This document shows, one piece after another, positions 1 to 8,055 of a DNA stretch of 64,000 nt (positions are counted from its first letter, which is position 1; each line of letters starts with the position of its first letter). The stretch covers positions 39,497 through 103,496 of the forward strand of contig JAIXQA010000010.1 of assembly GCA_027485915.1 (NCBI GenBank), given 5' to 3'. Below the pieces are notes generated by a model that was not told the DNA's origin, ran no database searches, and saw only the letters and a program-made list of their open reading frames with translations. A program made the translations under genes and the position numbers. This DNA comes from Alphaproteobacteria bacterium (GTDB taxonomy: Bacteria > Pseudomonadota > Alphaproteobacteria > Caulobacterales > Aquidulcibacteraceae).

Positions 1-390
1 ATGCCTGCCGCCAGCGCACTGAATGTTTTGGTAGTCGACGACCAGCAATCCATGCGGATTCTGGTCAAGACCTGCCTCAGCCAAATTGGCGTCAAAGATA
101 TTCGCGAAGCCGCCGATGGCGAAGCCGGCTTGCGTGAATTGATTGGCAAGCCTGCCCATTTGGTCATTTCTGATTATAACATGCCCAAGATTGACGGTTT
201 GGCCTTCTTGCGTGCCATTCGGGCCCATCCCCCGGTCGCTAATACCGCCTTCATCATGCTGACCGGCCGCGCCGACGCGGAATTGGTCCAGCGTGCGGTG
301 CAATTTGGCGTCAACAACTTTTTGGTGAAGCCCTTCACCACCGCCCAGCTCAAAGCCAAGCTTGAGAGTGTTTTTGGAAAGCTGACATGA
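1..390 (+). CDS. cheYII: CheY-type single-domain response regulator (CheYII position)
   Basis: A complete 129-residue receiver domain that would take phosphate from CheA and act on the flagellar switch or compete as a phosphate sink. Visible residues are the acidic pair D13-D14, phosphoacceptor D58 in SDYNMPKIDG, switch T88 in MLTGR and K110 in LVKPF. The ATG lies at the first base of the window, so its ribosome site cannot be seen. It overlaps cheD by four bases (ATGA), so the two are translationally coupled. The order that follows (cheD, cheU, a second cheY, cheE) matches the Caulobacter major chemotaxis operon, where this position is cheYII; cheA, cheW, cheR and cheB would lie upstream, outside the window. 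Confidence 0.93.
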   Translation: MPAASALNVLVVDDQQSMRILVKTCLSQIGVKDIREAADGEAGLRELIGKPAHLVISDYNMPKIDGLAFLRAIRAHPPVANTAFIMLTGRADAELVQRAVQFGVNNFLVKPFTTAQLKAKLESVFGKLT

Positions 391-932
391 GCTTTAACGC
401 AGACGTTTCCAGATTTGCAAAGCGCATCCATGTGAACCAGGGCGAACATTTCGCCAGTGGTGACCCTGAAGTGTGCTTGACCGCGATTCTGGGTAGCTGC
501 GTATCGATTTGTCTTTATGATCCCGCCGCCAAAGTGGGCGGCATGAACCATTTCCTTTTGCCCGAAAATCCTGACTCCGTTCATGATGTGCATGGCCGCT
601 ATGGGGCCTATTTGGCAGAGCTTTTGATCAATGATTTGATGAGCTTAGGCGCGATCAAGTCGCGACTGGAAGCCAAAGTGTTTGGTGGGGGCAAGATGTT
701 CCAAGGCCTGCGCGATGTAGGGGCCACCAATGCCGCTTTTGCCAAGAAGTTCCTAATGGACGAAGGCATCCCGGTTCTGGGTGGCAGTACGGAAGGGACC
801 AGTGCGCGCCGGGTCGAATTTTGGCCCACGACAGGCCGCGCCTTCCAAAAATTTGTCAGCCAAGAGATGCCACCGCCACCACCGCCAAAGCCAGTCCTCG
901 AAACCTCCATCGGCGATGTGGAGTTGTTTTAA
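387..932 (+). CDS. cheD: Chemoreceptor glutamine deamidase CheD
   Basis: CheD deamidates specific glutamines of chemoreceptors in the cytoplasm and thereby tunes adaptation. The 181-residue protein shows the family catalytic cysteine C38 in LGSCVS, histidine H55 in MNHFLLP, and the later FGGGKMF segment. The C-terminus adds a proline-rich linker (six consecutive prolines) and ends in DVELF, an extension beyond the enzyme core. It starts on the ATG overlapping the previous stop, and its own TAA shares a base with the next ATG, so cheY, cheD and the following gene form one tightly coupled block. The terminal ELF recurs in the next protein. Confidence 0.95.
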   Translation: MSFNADVSRFAKRIHVNQGEHFASGDPEVCLTAILGSCVSICLYDPAAKVGGMNHFLLPENPDSVHDVHGRYGAYLAELLINDLMSLGAIKSRLEAKVFGGGKMFQGLRDVGATNAAFAKKFLMDEGIPVLGGSTEGTSARRVEFWPTTGRAFQKFVSQEMPPPPPPKPVLETSIGDVELF

Positions 933-1267
933 TGTCGACTTTGCCCGCACCAATCTTGGCGAAACTGGCTCATGAAGTGGCAGCCATTCGCGCGGAAGCG
1001 GCCTCATTGGAGGCTTTAGTTTGCGCCGGTGCAGCGAGCCTTGGACCTGAAGGCATGGTAGAGGCCCAGAAGCTTGATCATATCCTGCAATCGCTAGATG
1101 GCCTGACAGCATTGCTGACAGGCCTGTCGGAGGGAACGCCCTATGGGCAGGCTGTCGCCAGCCTGCCCTTGGCTCATATGGCGGATCGTCTAGCAGAGGC
1201 ACCACCAACTGATCCCGATAGGCCAACCCACCGGACAACCAAGCTGGTGGATCCAGAATTATTCTAA
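932..1267 (+). CDS. cheU: CheU-like small chemotaxis operon protein
   Basis: A 111-residue, mostly helical, alanine-rich protein without a recognisable enzymatic domain. The start is the ATG at 932, which overlaps the cheD stop by one base; longer upstream starts would lie inside cheD and are unlikely. Its position between cheD and a second cheY matches cheU of the Caulobacter chemotaxis cluster; the name rests on synteny, not on a motif. It ends in LVDPELF, so it shares a terminal P/V-ELF with CheD. The function of CheU is not established, and a role as adaptor or scaffold for adaptation proteins is only inference. Confidence 0.7.
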   Translation: MSTLPAPILAKLAHEVAAIRAEAASLEALVCAGAASLGPEGMVEAQKLDHILQSLDGLTALLTGLSEGTPYGQAVASLPLAHMADRLAEAPPTDPDRPTHRTTKLVDPELF

Positions 1268-1283
1268 GAAGGGGCGTGATGGC

Positions 1284-1883
1284 GTGAGTAGCAAATCCTC
1301 AACCCCAACCCAAACAGGCTTGAATGCCCTCTTATTAACTGACGGGCCCCATACGATGGACATGTTGTCGGCCGTGACATCTGGCTTTGGCATGGCCAAG
1401 CGCCACAAGGCTCGCACCATCGATGAAGCCTTTGACATCCACAAAAGCAATTCGATCGACCTGATCATACTCGACTGTTCGACCGAGGACATGAATGGTA
1501 TCGAAATCACCCGCAGATTTCGCATGGAGTTCGAAGGTGAGAAGTCTGAGACACCGATCTTAGCTGTGGCGGGTCACGCCAGTCAGATTCAGATTGGCCA
1601 ATATCGCGATGCGGGGGCAAGTTTTGTCGTGGCCAAGCCTGTAGCCCCAGGGATCTTACTTCAACGCATTTTGTGGCTGGCTAAAGATATGCGCGATTTG
1701 GTGAATACGCCGACCTTCCGTGGGCCAGATCGCCGAGTACGGGCTATGGGCCTTCCTGCGGGTATCGAGCAAGGACGCCGGGGAACAGATCTTGATGCAA
1801 ATGTCAGCGAGATCGCTGGACAGAATCTCGATCAGAGCAAGATAGATGACATGATGAAACCAGTTCGGGTAAATCTGATATGA
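1284..1883 (+). CDS. cheYIII: Divergent receiver-domain protein (CheYIII position)
   Basis: A 199-residue protein with an N-terminal receiver domain (about 12-135) and a roughly 65-residue tail. The phosphoacceptor D64 (IILDCS) and K118 (AKPV) are kept. The acidic pocket is reduced (LLTDGP instead of DD), and the usual switch Ser/Thr is alanine (AVAGH, A96), so signalling may be weak or altered. The tail holds FRGPDRR (145-151), a motif also found in the response regulator at 18321. The start is GTG at 1284, preceded by AAGAAGGGG; the nearby ATG at 1279 is followed immediately by GCG TGA. It overlaps the next gene by four bases. Confidence 0.82.
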   Translation: MSSKSSTPTQTGLNALLLTDGPHTMDMLSAVTSGFGMAKRHKARTIDEAFDIHKSNSIDLIILDCSTEDMNGIEITRRFRMEFEGEKSETPILAVAGHASQIQIGQYRDAGASFVVAKPVAPGILLQRILWLAKDMRDLVNTPTFRGPDRRVRAMGLPAGIEQGRRGTDLDANVSEIAGQNLDQSKIDDMMKPVRVNLI

Positions 1884-2320
1884 CGACCAAGCCAAATCAT
1901 AATTCTTTGAAGCGCAAACTGGCGAAGGTCGGGAAACTGCCCGTCGATGAATTGGCCGGCCGTAGCCAATTCAACATCGATCTCATGAAAGATGAGTTTG
2001 AAGTCGTGATGCGCAATCAGATCGAAGAACTCACAGACCTCTTGCAAGGTAAGGACCCTGCCAACATCCGCGGTATTTATGAAATGTCGTCGCAGATCAT
2101 TTCGAGCGCCAGCTTTGTCAAAGCCGACTCGGTCTCCAAGGCGGCCCAATCGCTGTGTGAGGTGCACGAAATCATGAGTGCAGGGAAATGGGATTGGGAA
2201 GCCATCACCGTGCATGGCAAAACCATCCAATTGCTTGCTGCATTAGAACCCAGCCAAGCCGCGATGAGTGAAAGTCTGTTGGAAGGGCTAGGCGCGGTGG
2301 TCGCGGCCAAACGGGGCTAA
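1880..2320 (+). CDS. cheE: CheE-like protein, last gene of the chemotaxis operon
   Basis: A 146-residue, mostly alpha-helical protein that starts on an ATGA overlap with the upstream receiver gene, so it belongs to the same transcript. It lies where cheE lies in Caulobacter. The segment around 68-110 (IYEMSSQIISSASFVKADSV) resembles a helical-bundle phosphotransfer fold, but no canonical H-x-x-K-G phosphorylation motif is present, so it is not called as an active Hpt. Its role is uncertain. No gene of the operon follows; the next 70 bases hold no convincing gene. Confidence 0.7.
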   Translation: MTTKPNHNSLKRKLAKVGKLPVDELAGRSQFNIDLMKDEFEVVMRNQIEELTDLLQGKDPANIRGIYEMSSQIISSASFVKADSVSKAAQSLCEVHEIMSAGKWDWEAITVHGKTIQLLAALEPSQAAMSESLLEGLGAVVAAKRG

Positions 2321-2390
2321 ATTGCCTGCAGAAATGCGCTTGGCTCTATAGCACCAAGGTCAAGGAATCCCTGAAAACATTTTGAGTTGG

Positions 2391-2483
2391 ATGTCAGCCA
2401 AACGCTTGGAACGGTTCAAGGCAGAGCTTGCGGCACAGGCTGTCCAAAGCGAAAGCCTTTATCCAGCTCACAGCGAGCAATGA
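2391..2483 (+). other. Possible short ORF or gene remnant
   Basis: A 30-codon ORF reading MSAKRLERFKAELAAQ and continuing to SEQ-stop. Its amphipathic, charged composition looks like real coding sequence, but it has only a poor ribosome site and no matching longer frame. It lies between the chemotaxis operon and the nucleotidyltransferase gene and could be the 5' end of a gene broken there. A perfect 9-bp inverted repeat (GGTGCATTC at 2485-2493 and its complement at 2500-2508) follows directly. Random occurrence cannot be excluded. Confidence 0.25.
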
Positions 2484-2575
2484 TGGTGCATTCTTGACGG
2501 AATGCACCCGACAGGGCGAAACGCATTTCTGGACGCGGTCATTGTCTCGCGGCAGGAGGCGCTTCATAATAAATT

Positions 2576-3451
2576 ATGAACCAGCTTACGCAGTCCCAAA
2601 AAGCGATCTTGGATAAGGTCGTGGTTGAGTTGGCCGAGGTGGCGGGCGTTGAGGCCATTGTGCTGGGTGGATCACACGCCCGGGGCCGTGCTCGTGCAGA
2701 CTCGGACATCGATGTCGGTCTCTACTATCGGGACGACATACCCTTCGACATACATAAGGTCGGTCAAATAGCGTCGCGCTTAAATGATACACCCGATCCT
2801 GTCGTGTCTGACTTCGGCGCTTGGGGTCGCTGGGTGGACGGCGGTGCATGGCTGACGATCGAAGAACAGAGAGTCGATCTACTCTATCGCTCTCTCGATA
2901 AGGTCCAGCGCACGCTCAAGGATGCGTTGGAAGGAAGGTTCGAGATCGATTTCGAGCAGCAACCGCCATTCGGCTTTTTCGGGCCAACTCTGCTCGGTGA
3001 AGCAGCGATTGCAGTGCCCCTTCACGATCCGTTTGGCAGGCTGCCGGAACTCAAAGTCAGACTGACGCCGATGCCGGAAGCATTGGCAAGAGCCGTCGTT
3101 CAAAGTCGCCTATGGAGCGTGGAGTTTGGCCTGAAGGCGTTTGCGCCAAAGTTCGTCGCAAATGGTGACGTTTTTGGGGTGGCGGGATGCCTAACTCGCT
3201 TTGCGCACGCGTTGGCGCTGACCTTGTTCGCACTGAACCGGGTTTATCCTATAAACGACAAGACAATGATTTCCGAGATCGAAGAGTTCGATATGGCACC
3301 GGCCAACTTTGGCCCTCGACTAGGTTCGATCTTATCGAATATCGGGTCGACCCCCGACGCGCTTGCGCGCAGCGTGGATGCAGTCAGTTCGCTTTTCGTT
3401 GAAGTGCGCGATTCTGCTGGCAGTTCCTACGCCCCACCATGGCGCCTATAA
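2576..3451 (+). CDS. Nucleotidyltransferase-fold protein (MNT/aminoglycoside adenylyltransferase-like)
   Basis: A 291-residue protein with an N-terminal minimal nucleotidyltransferase motif, VLGGSHARGRARADSDIDV (about 29-47), holding the GS and DxD signature that binds NTP and two metal ions. A further acidic residue is present in QRVDLLY. The C-terminal half is helical, as in kanamycin or lincosamide nucleotidyltransferases, where it binds the substrate or forms the dimer. The substrate is unknown: an antibiotic, a protein or a tRNA are all possible. In-frame TAA precedes the ATG closely. The only good GGAGG is about 20 bases upstream, so translation may be weak. The neighbours are chemotaxis genes with no functional link, which suggests an insertion. 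Confidence 0.75.
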   Translation: MNQLTQSQKAILDKVVVELAEVAGVEAIVLGGSHARGRARADSDIDVGLYYRDDIPFDIHKVGQIASRLNDTPDPVVSDFGAWGRWVDGGAWLTIEEQRVDLLYRSLDKVQRTLKDALEGRFEIDFEQQPPFGFFGPTLLGEAAIAVPLHDPFGRLPELKVRLTPMPEALARAVVQSRLWSVEFGLKAFAPKFVANGDVFGVAGCLTRFAHALALTLFALNRVYPINDKTMISEIEEFDMAPANFGPRLGSILSNIGSTPDALARSVDAVSSLFVEVRDSAGSSYAPPWRL

Positions 3452-3530
3452 TGGGGATGCCGGAAGCCGCCGAACAATGGTCTTTGCGCGAGCTGGGGAG
3501 TTATAAAGCTGAGGTGAACTTTTGGGCGGC

Positions 3531-5246
3531 TTAGGCCGCCCGCAAAGTCGACAGGAAGCGCGACACGTCATCTTGAAGCTTCGTCGCATGCCGCTGTAAC
3601 TCTTCAGCCGCCATATAGGTGTCGCCTGCAGCAGAGCGCGTGGTGTCCGTGCCCCCAGCCAGAGCCGAGATAGAATGGGCTACAATGTCTGAGCCAACGG
3701 CGACTTGGCTGGTGGTATTGCGGATTTCGTCAATCGCTTCAGTCTGTGCTTCGACAGATTGGGAAATCAGGCTGGACATAACAGCCACATTGCCAATGGT
3801 TTTGGCTACCGCCTCAATTGCGACGGCTGCACCCGACGTTGCTTGTTGAATGCCGCTGATTTGCGCGGCAATTTCGTCAGTTGCCCGCGACGTCTGCTCG
3901 GCAAGTGATTTCACTTCCGACGCGACCACGGCAAAGCCTTTACCGGCGGCACCTGCCCGTGCTGCCTCAATCGTGGCGTTCAGGGCCAGAAGATTGGTCT
4001 GGTTGGCGATATCATTGATCAATTGAATGACTTCACCAATGCGTTGGGCGGCTTCGCGCAATTGCGAAACGGATTCGGTTGTCGAAATGGCCTGCGTTTG
4101 GGCCTGCTCGGCCACGCTTTGGGCTTGTGTTACCTGGTCAGAAATCAATTGCGCATTCGTGGATAATTCTTCGGCGGCCTCGGCTGCACGCTGAATATTC
4201 TGCGCGCTGTCATTGGTGGTTCTAGAGACCGAGCCCGTATGTTCGGCATTTTCATTGGCCGTCGATGTCAAGGTGGAAGCCGATTGCTGCAACTGGCTGG
4301 CCGCTGCGACGACCAATTGGATCATTTCAGCAACCGATGTTTCGAAAGAATCCGCGACCTGATGCAGGGAACGTTGACGTTCTTCTTGCGCGTGGGCTGC
4401 ATCCCGCAGGCGTTGATGCTCAGATGCTTTCGCCTCACCGGCCACCAAACGATAATCATTGATGGCGTTCAAAATGCGACCGACAGAATCGTGGGTTTTT
4501 GAGTCCAAGCTGACGTTAAGGTCGCCCTGACCGATTTGGTCCATAGCTTTCGCTGCAGCATCCAAAGGCTTCTCAATGGTGCGCAAAACCGTAAAGCTCA
4601 AGGCTGCGAGCGCGGCCAAAGACCCTAAGGCCACTAAGCCCAATAGCATCAGTTGGAAGTTTAATTCCGCTTTGGCCGCATCATCCAGCGCGGTGACATT
4701 TTTTTCGATCGCGTCGCTCACTTGGCCGTTGGATTCTTCAAGTTTTTCGAAGGCAACCGTAAAATCGCCCATCTTTTGGCTGGCTGCGTCGGGGTCTTGG
4801 GTAGCCAAAACACTGACGGTATCAGCCATGGCAATATAGGCGTTCAAATCCGGCTCGGCTTGCTTTACCAAAGTACGGACACTCTCGGGCACGTTTAGCT
4901 TTTGGATATCGGACATGGCCGCCTTAAACGTGTCGCCATGTTCGGTAATGGCTGCTTTAACTTCGTCAGCACTTCCTGCAAGCAAGCCACGCCCGATCAA
5001 GGTAGCGCTCAAGACATCCGAGTTTAGCGCGTCATGCATCATATCCGCTTCAGCAAAAAGACGCCCAGCAATACCAATTTGTTGAACTTGGTCTTGCGCC
5101 TCTTTGTATTTCTCAAGTGAGAAAAAGGATGCAGCTGAAACGGCGGCGATACAAAGGCCGGCACCGGCGATCATGATGGAGAATTTGGCCCGAAGCGTTA
5201 GATTATCCACAACAGCATCCTTATGTCTTGGAGACGTATTTTTCAC
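3531..5246 (-). CDS. Methyl-accepting chemotaxis protein
   Basis: A 571-residue transmembrane chemoreceptor. TM1 is near 25-47 ([19 protein letters not shown]) and TM2 near 198-220, with a helical periplasmic sensor between them. A HAMP linker follows ([20 protein letters not shown]), then the long cytoplasmic methylation and signalling helices. The conserved hairpin tip is [20 protein letters not shown], followed by [15 protein letters not shown]. The C-terminus, FLSTLRAA, has no CheR/CheB-binding pentapeptide, so adaptation would need assistance from other receptors or a different docking. It faces the che operon across the nucleotidyltransferase gene. The ligand cannot be read from the sequence. 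Confidence 0.95.
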   Translation of the reverse strand: MKNTSPRHKDAVVDNLTLRAKFSIMIAGAGLCIAAVSAASFFSLEKYKEAQDQVQQIGIAGRLFAEADMMHDALNSDVLSATLIGRGLLAGSADEVKAAITEHGDTFKAAMSDIQKLNVPESVRTLVKQAEPDLNAYIAMADTVSVLATQDPDAASQKMGDFTVAFEKLEESNGQVSDAIEKNVTALDDAAKAELNFQLMLLGLVALGSLAALAALSFTVLRTIEKPLDAAAKAMDQIGQGDLNVSLDSKTHDSVGRILNAINDYRLVAGEAKASEHQRLRDAAHAQEERQRSLHQVADSFETSVAEMIQLVVAAASQLQQSASTLTSTANENAEHTGSVSRTTNDSAQNIQRAAEAAEELSTNAQLISDQVTQAQSVAEQAQTQAISTTESVSQLREAAQRIGEVIQLINDIANQTNLLALNATIEAARAGAAGKGFAVVASEVKSLAEQTSRATDEIAAQISGIQQATSGAAVAIEAVAKTIGNVAVMSSLISQSVEAQTEAIDEIRNTTSQVAVGSDIVAHSISALAGGTDTTRSAAGDTYMAAEELQRHATKLQDDVSRFLSTLRAA

Positions 5247-5506
5247 AAAAATGTGTTAACCATTGCTAAAATTTTAAGCATTAGGCTGATTAAGTAATAG
5301 ACACGCGTTTACAAAATTGATTTCTATAATAATATTTCAGAGAACGCTGCCGATTAAGGGCCATCTGTTAGGTTATGCCCACGAACATATGCCAAAAATC
5401 TACACAATCGATCTGATTACTACTTAAGTTGAGCGTTTAGTTTGGTTAGGATCTGGTCTGTACGAGGTCTAGGGACCGCCCCAAAACAATCGAAGTTGAG
5501 ACAGCA

Positions 5507-5755
5507 ATGCAATCACAAGGATGGCGCTATGCCCATATTGGCATTGAAGGCGATGAAATTGAAATTGGTGGCGTCAAAATTTGGGAAAGCGACTGGGAAG
5601 ATTTAGATCACCCCAGCGTAAAATTGCCACATCCTGCCCATATTCACCAAACCCACTACTTTAGGGTTTTTGAGGTACGCCACCCCTTTTGCGTGGTCCG
5701 TTTTGCCGCATGCGAACTCTCGGCAGGCGTCTGGGGCTTCTATGTTCCCGATTAA
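5507..5755 (+). CDS. Small conserved hypothetical protein
   Basis: An 82-residue acidic protein with no signal peptide or membrane segment. The sequence is beta-rich (GIEGDEIEIGGVKIWESDWE), and the C-terminus ELSAGVWGFYVPD resembles a family of short proteins of unknown function found in several proteobacteria. It lies alone between a chemoreceptor and a histidine kinase on the opposite strand. Its codon use and end residues suggest a real gene. The function is unknown and no catalytic motif is visible. Confidence 0.6.
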   Translation: MQSQGWRYAHIGIEGDEIEIGGVKIWESDWEDLDHPSVKLPHPAHIHQTHYFRVFEVRHPFCVVRFAACELSAGVWGFYVPD

Positions 5756-5785
5756 TGGTCAGTCCCAACCGAAGCGCTTTTTCTG

Positions 5786-7300
5786 TTAGGCGGAATTCTG
5801 TATCGCTTTAATTCGTGACAAGCCCTTGAACAGGGTCTCAGGCGTGACGGGCTTTGCAATGTGGTGATCGGCCCCCGCTTCAAGAGCAGCTTGGATATCT
5901 CGTGCCATAGCATTTGCGCTGAGAACAGCGATAGGCGTTCTGGGCGTGGACATTTTTTGCTCAAGAGCGCGGATGGCGCGGATTGCGCTGAGGCCATCCA
6001 TCTCGGGCATGTGGATGTCCATGAGGATGGCATCAAAAGCCTGCCTTTCAAAGGCCTTAATTGCTTCCAGCCCGTTCTCCGCAAACGTGATTTCGGTTTG
6101 CAGCGGCTCTAGGAGCAAAGCGACGACTTGGCGATTTACCGGGTGATCTTCGGCCACGAGAATTGAGGCCCCCATGAGGGCCTCTAGGCTTTGGTTGGAT
6201 TCCGGTGCTTGCCCGATCGCAACGTCCTCTGACAGGCTATTCGTGCGGCGCGGCAGCGCCAGATCGACGGTAAATGTGCTACCGGACCCGAGCACGGAAT
6301 GGGCTTCAATTGACCCACCCATCATTTGCGCAAGCGCCTTACAGATGGCGAGGCCTAGGCCTGTACCGCCGAATTGGCGCGTGATGGACCCATCGCCTTG
6401 CTCAAAGCGCGCGAATAATCGCTTGTGCGCCTGCTGATCAAAGCCAATGCCCGTGTCTGTCACTTCTATCCGAATATTCTGGCTGCTTCCAGGCTCTAAG
6501 ATCGGCAGCACTTTGACAGACACTTTGCCTGCATGGGTAAATTTCACCGCATTTGAGCAGAGGTTTGATACGATCTGGCGCAGGCGGATTGCATCGCCCA
6601 AATAGTGGCCGCGAACGGCATCATCGAGGGTGACTTCGAAGCCAATGCCCTTTTCGTCGGCCCGTTCCCGGATCAAATAGGCTGCGGCTTCAACCTCACT
6701 GCCAAGATCAAAGACGATCTCTTGAAGATCCAGCTTTCCCGCTTCGATCTTAGAAACATCCAGCAAATCATTCAGCAAACGCTGCAAGGTCTCGCCTGAA
6801 GAATGGATAAGATGGGTCATATCGCGTTGCTTATCGGGCATTGGCAGCATCAACATCGCCTTTGCGATACCAACTACACCATTCAGTGGGGTTCGAATTT
6901 CATGGCTGATATTGGCGAGGAATTCTGACTTGGCCTGATTGGCGAGTTCAGCAGCAATTTTCGCGTCATTCAATGCTGAGCGCATGTGCCGCGTTTTATT
7001 GATCATGGCTGAGGCAAACAGAATAGCTGGAAGTCCAACCAGAAGGGGCACTGCGGTGCCAACCAAGCCAATCAGCTTGATGATTTCGGCTTGGCGCGCG
7101 ACGTCAAAAAACCCAATAAAAACATTACCTAATGCCATGGACACAAAGCAACTGCTTACCACCACAACGATTAATATAACGGCATTCACATAGCGAGACT
7201 GGCTGCGCTCTGCTAAAGACAACAAGGAATCGAGCGCATGATTGGCGTTGATCTTGGATGGGTTAATCGCGGAAGATGACGCCTTGCCCATTTCGCGCAT
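5786..7300 (-). CDS. Membrane hybrid sensor histidine kinase with C-terminal receiver
   Basis: A 504-residue protein. Two N-terminal membrane helices (about 38-62 and 74-100) have almost no periplasmic loop domain. A HisKA domain follows with H133 in NISHEIRTPLNG, then a HATPase domain with N-box NLCSNAVKF (N250), DTGIG (282-286) and GGTGLGL (311-317). The receiver domain, about 379-500, has phosphoacceptor D428 (LMDIHMPEMDG) and K483. It autophosphorylates and passes phosphate to its own receiver; onward transfer would need an Hpt protein, and an orphan Hpt-like gene exists at 52583. There is no adjacent response regulator. The signal sensed is unknown. Confidence 0.93.
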   Translation of the reverse strand: MREMGKASSSAINPSKINANHALDSLLSLAERSQSRYVNAVILIVVVVSSCFVSMALGNVFIGFFDVARQAEIIKLIGLVGTAVPLLVGLPAILFASAMINKTRHMRSALNDAKIAAELANQAKSEFLANISHEIRTPLNGVVGIAKAMLMLPMPDKQRDMTHLIHSSGETLQRLLNDLLDVSKIEAGKLDLQEIVFDLGSEVEAAAYLIRERADEKGIGFEVTLDDAVRGHYLGDAIRLRQIVSNLCSNAVKFTHAGKVSVKVLPILEPGSSQNIRIEVTDTGIGFDQQAHKRLFARFEQGDGSITRQFGGTGLGLAICKALAQMMGGSIEAHSVLGSGSTFTVDLALPRRTNSLSEDVAIGQAPESNQSLEALMGASILVAEDHPVNRQVVALLLEPLQTEITFAENGLEAIKAFERQAFDAILMDIHMPEMDGLSAIRAIRALEQKMSTPRTPIAVLSANAMARDIQAALEAGADHHIAKPVTPETLFKGLSRIKAIQNSA

Positions 7301-7570
7301 TCAATCACCTTCCATCAAACTTTGGCGCTCGCTCAAACCTAAGTTTTAAGTTGGGCGCACAACAAATCAGCGTGAAGCGTCACACACAAAGGTTTCGATT
7401 TGGAAAATCAAATCTCGGACGGGGCGGCGCAGATCCAAAGCTTGGGCGGCGGCAATAGATGTTGCAGGTGGCCAGCCCTGCGTTTTCAGCCATTGGCTGG
7501 CTGCGCGCCTTGGAATGTACCTTGGTCGCGCGCTTGCTAAGGTCGTTTATCGTGCCTGGCAGCGAAAAAC

Positions 7571-7645
7571 TGGAGCGGGCGATGGGAATCGAACCCACGA
7601 CATTCAGCTTGGGAAGCTGACGTTCTACCTCTGAACTACGCCCGC
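7571..7645 (-). tRNA. tRNA-Gly (anticodon CCC)
   Basis: On the minus strand the cloverleaf reads from GCGGGCG to a complementary CGCCCGC, discriminator T and encoded CCA (plus-strand TGG at 7571). The anticodon arm is TCAGC-TTCCCAA-GCTGA, giving anticodon CCC for glycine codon GGG. The D-arm (TAGTTCAGAGGTAGAAC) and T-arm (GTGGG TTCGATT CCCAT) are intact. It stands alone between a hypothetical gene and the histidine kinase, and no integrase or attachment-site duplication is visible beside it. Confidence 0.96.
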
Positions 7646-7698
7646 AAATCACAAAAAGGCTTGGGTTGACCGAGAATACGTCCTTGGGATCATGGCCT

Positions 7699-7953
7699 CT
7701 AAATGATGTGGTTCTTTTTCACCATTTTCATGCCAGTTGCAAGGCCAGAAACGAGCGCGTGGTCTGATGCCATTTCGGACGCCTCAAGATAAAAGGAGGC
7801 CATCAGATCGGTGATTTCGTCGGAAATCGATAGTAGAAGCGGGTGGATTTGTGTTTCAGGGTGTTCCTCGACAAAGGCCTGCCAACTTGTGAGGATGAGT
7901 TGAGCGCGATCAATTATTTCGTGAAGTCCTCGCTCAGAACAAATATTAGCCAT
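7699..7953 (-). CDS. Small hypothetical protein
   Basis: An 84-residue soluble, mostly helical protein beginning MANICSERGLHEIIDRAQ and ending KMVKKNHII. The start at 7953 is chosen because GGGAGA lies about nine bases upstream; a longer frame to 7995 has no such site. No domain is recognised. It sits just downstream of the nitrilase-like gene on the same strand but about 100 bases away, and just upstream of tRNA-Gly. Confidence 0.55.
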   Translation of the reverse strand: MANICSERGLHEIIDRAQLILTSWQAFVEEHPETQIHPLLLSISDEITDLMASFYLEASEMASDHALVSGLATGMKMVKKNHII

Positions 7954-8055
7954 GACTGGATTCTCCCGTCTTATTACCGATGAGTATGGTGACATAGGTG
8001 AAAGAATTCCAGTGTCAATTACATCAACTATGGCTCCTACCAGCGCCCGCGCAGG

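Noticed and set aside
2428..2616. 62-codon frame before the nucleotidyltransferase gene
   Set aside because: It overlaps the nucleotidyltransferase start in another frame, lacks a ribosome site and has no coding-like composition.
3522..3540. Perfect GGGCGGC-TTAG-GCCGCCC hairpin as a terminator of the chemoreceptor gene
   Set aside because: It overlaps the stop codon and final codons of the gene and is not followed by a T-run in either direction, so it is not supported as a terminator.
7571..7645. tRNA-Gly as an attachment site of an integrated element
   Set aside because: No integrase and no direct repeat of the tRNA 3' end were seen nearby.
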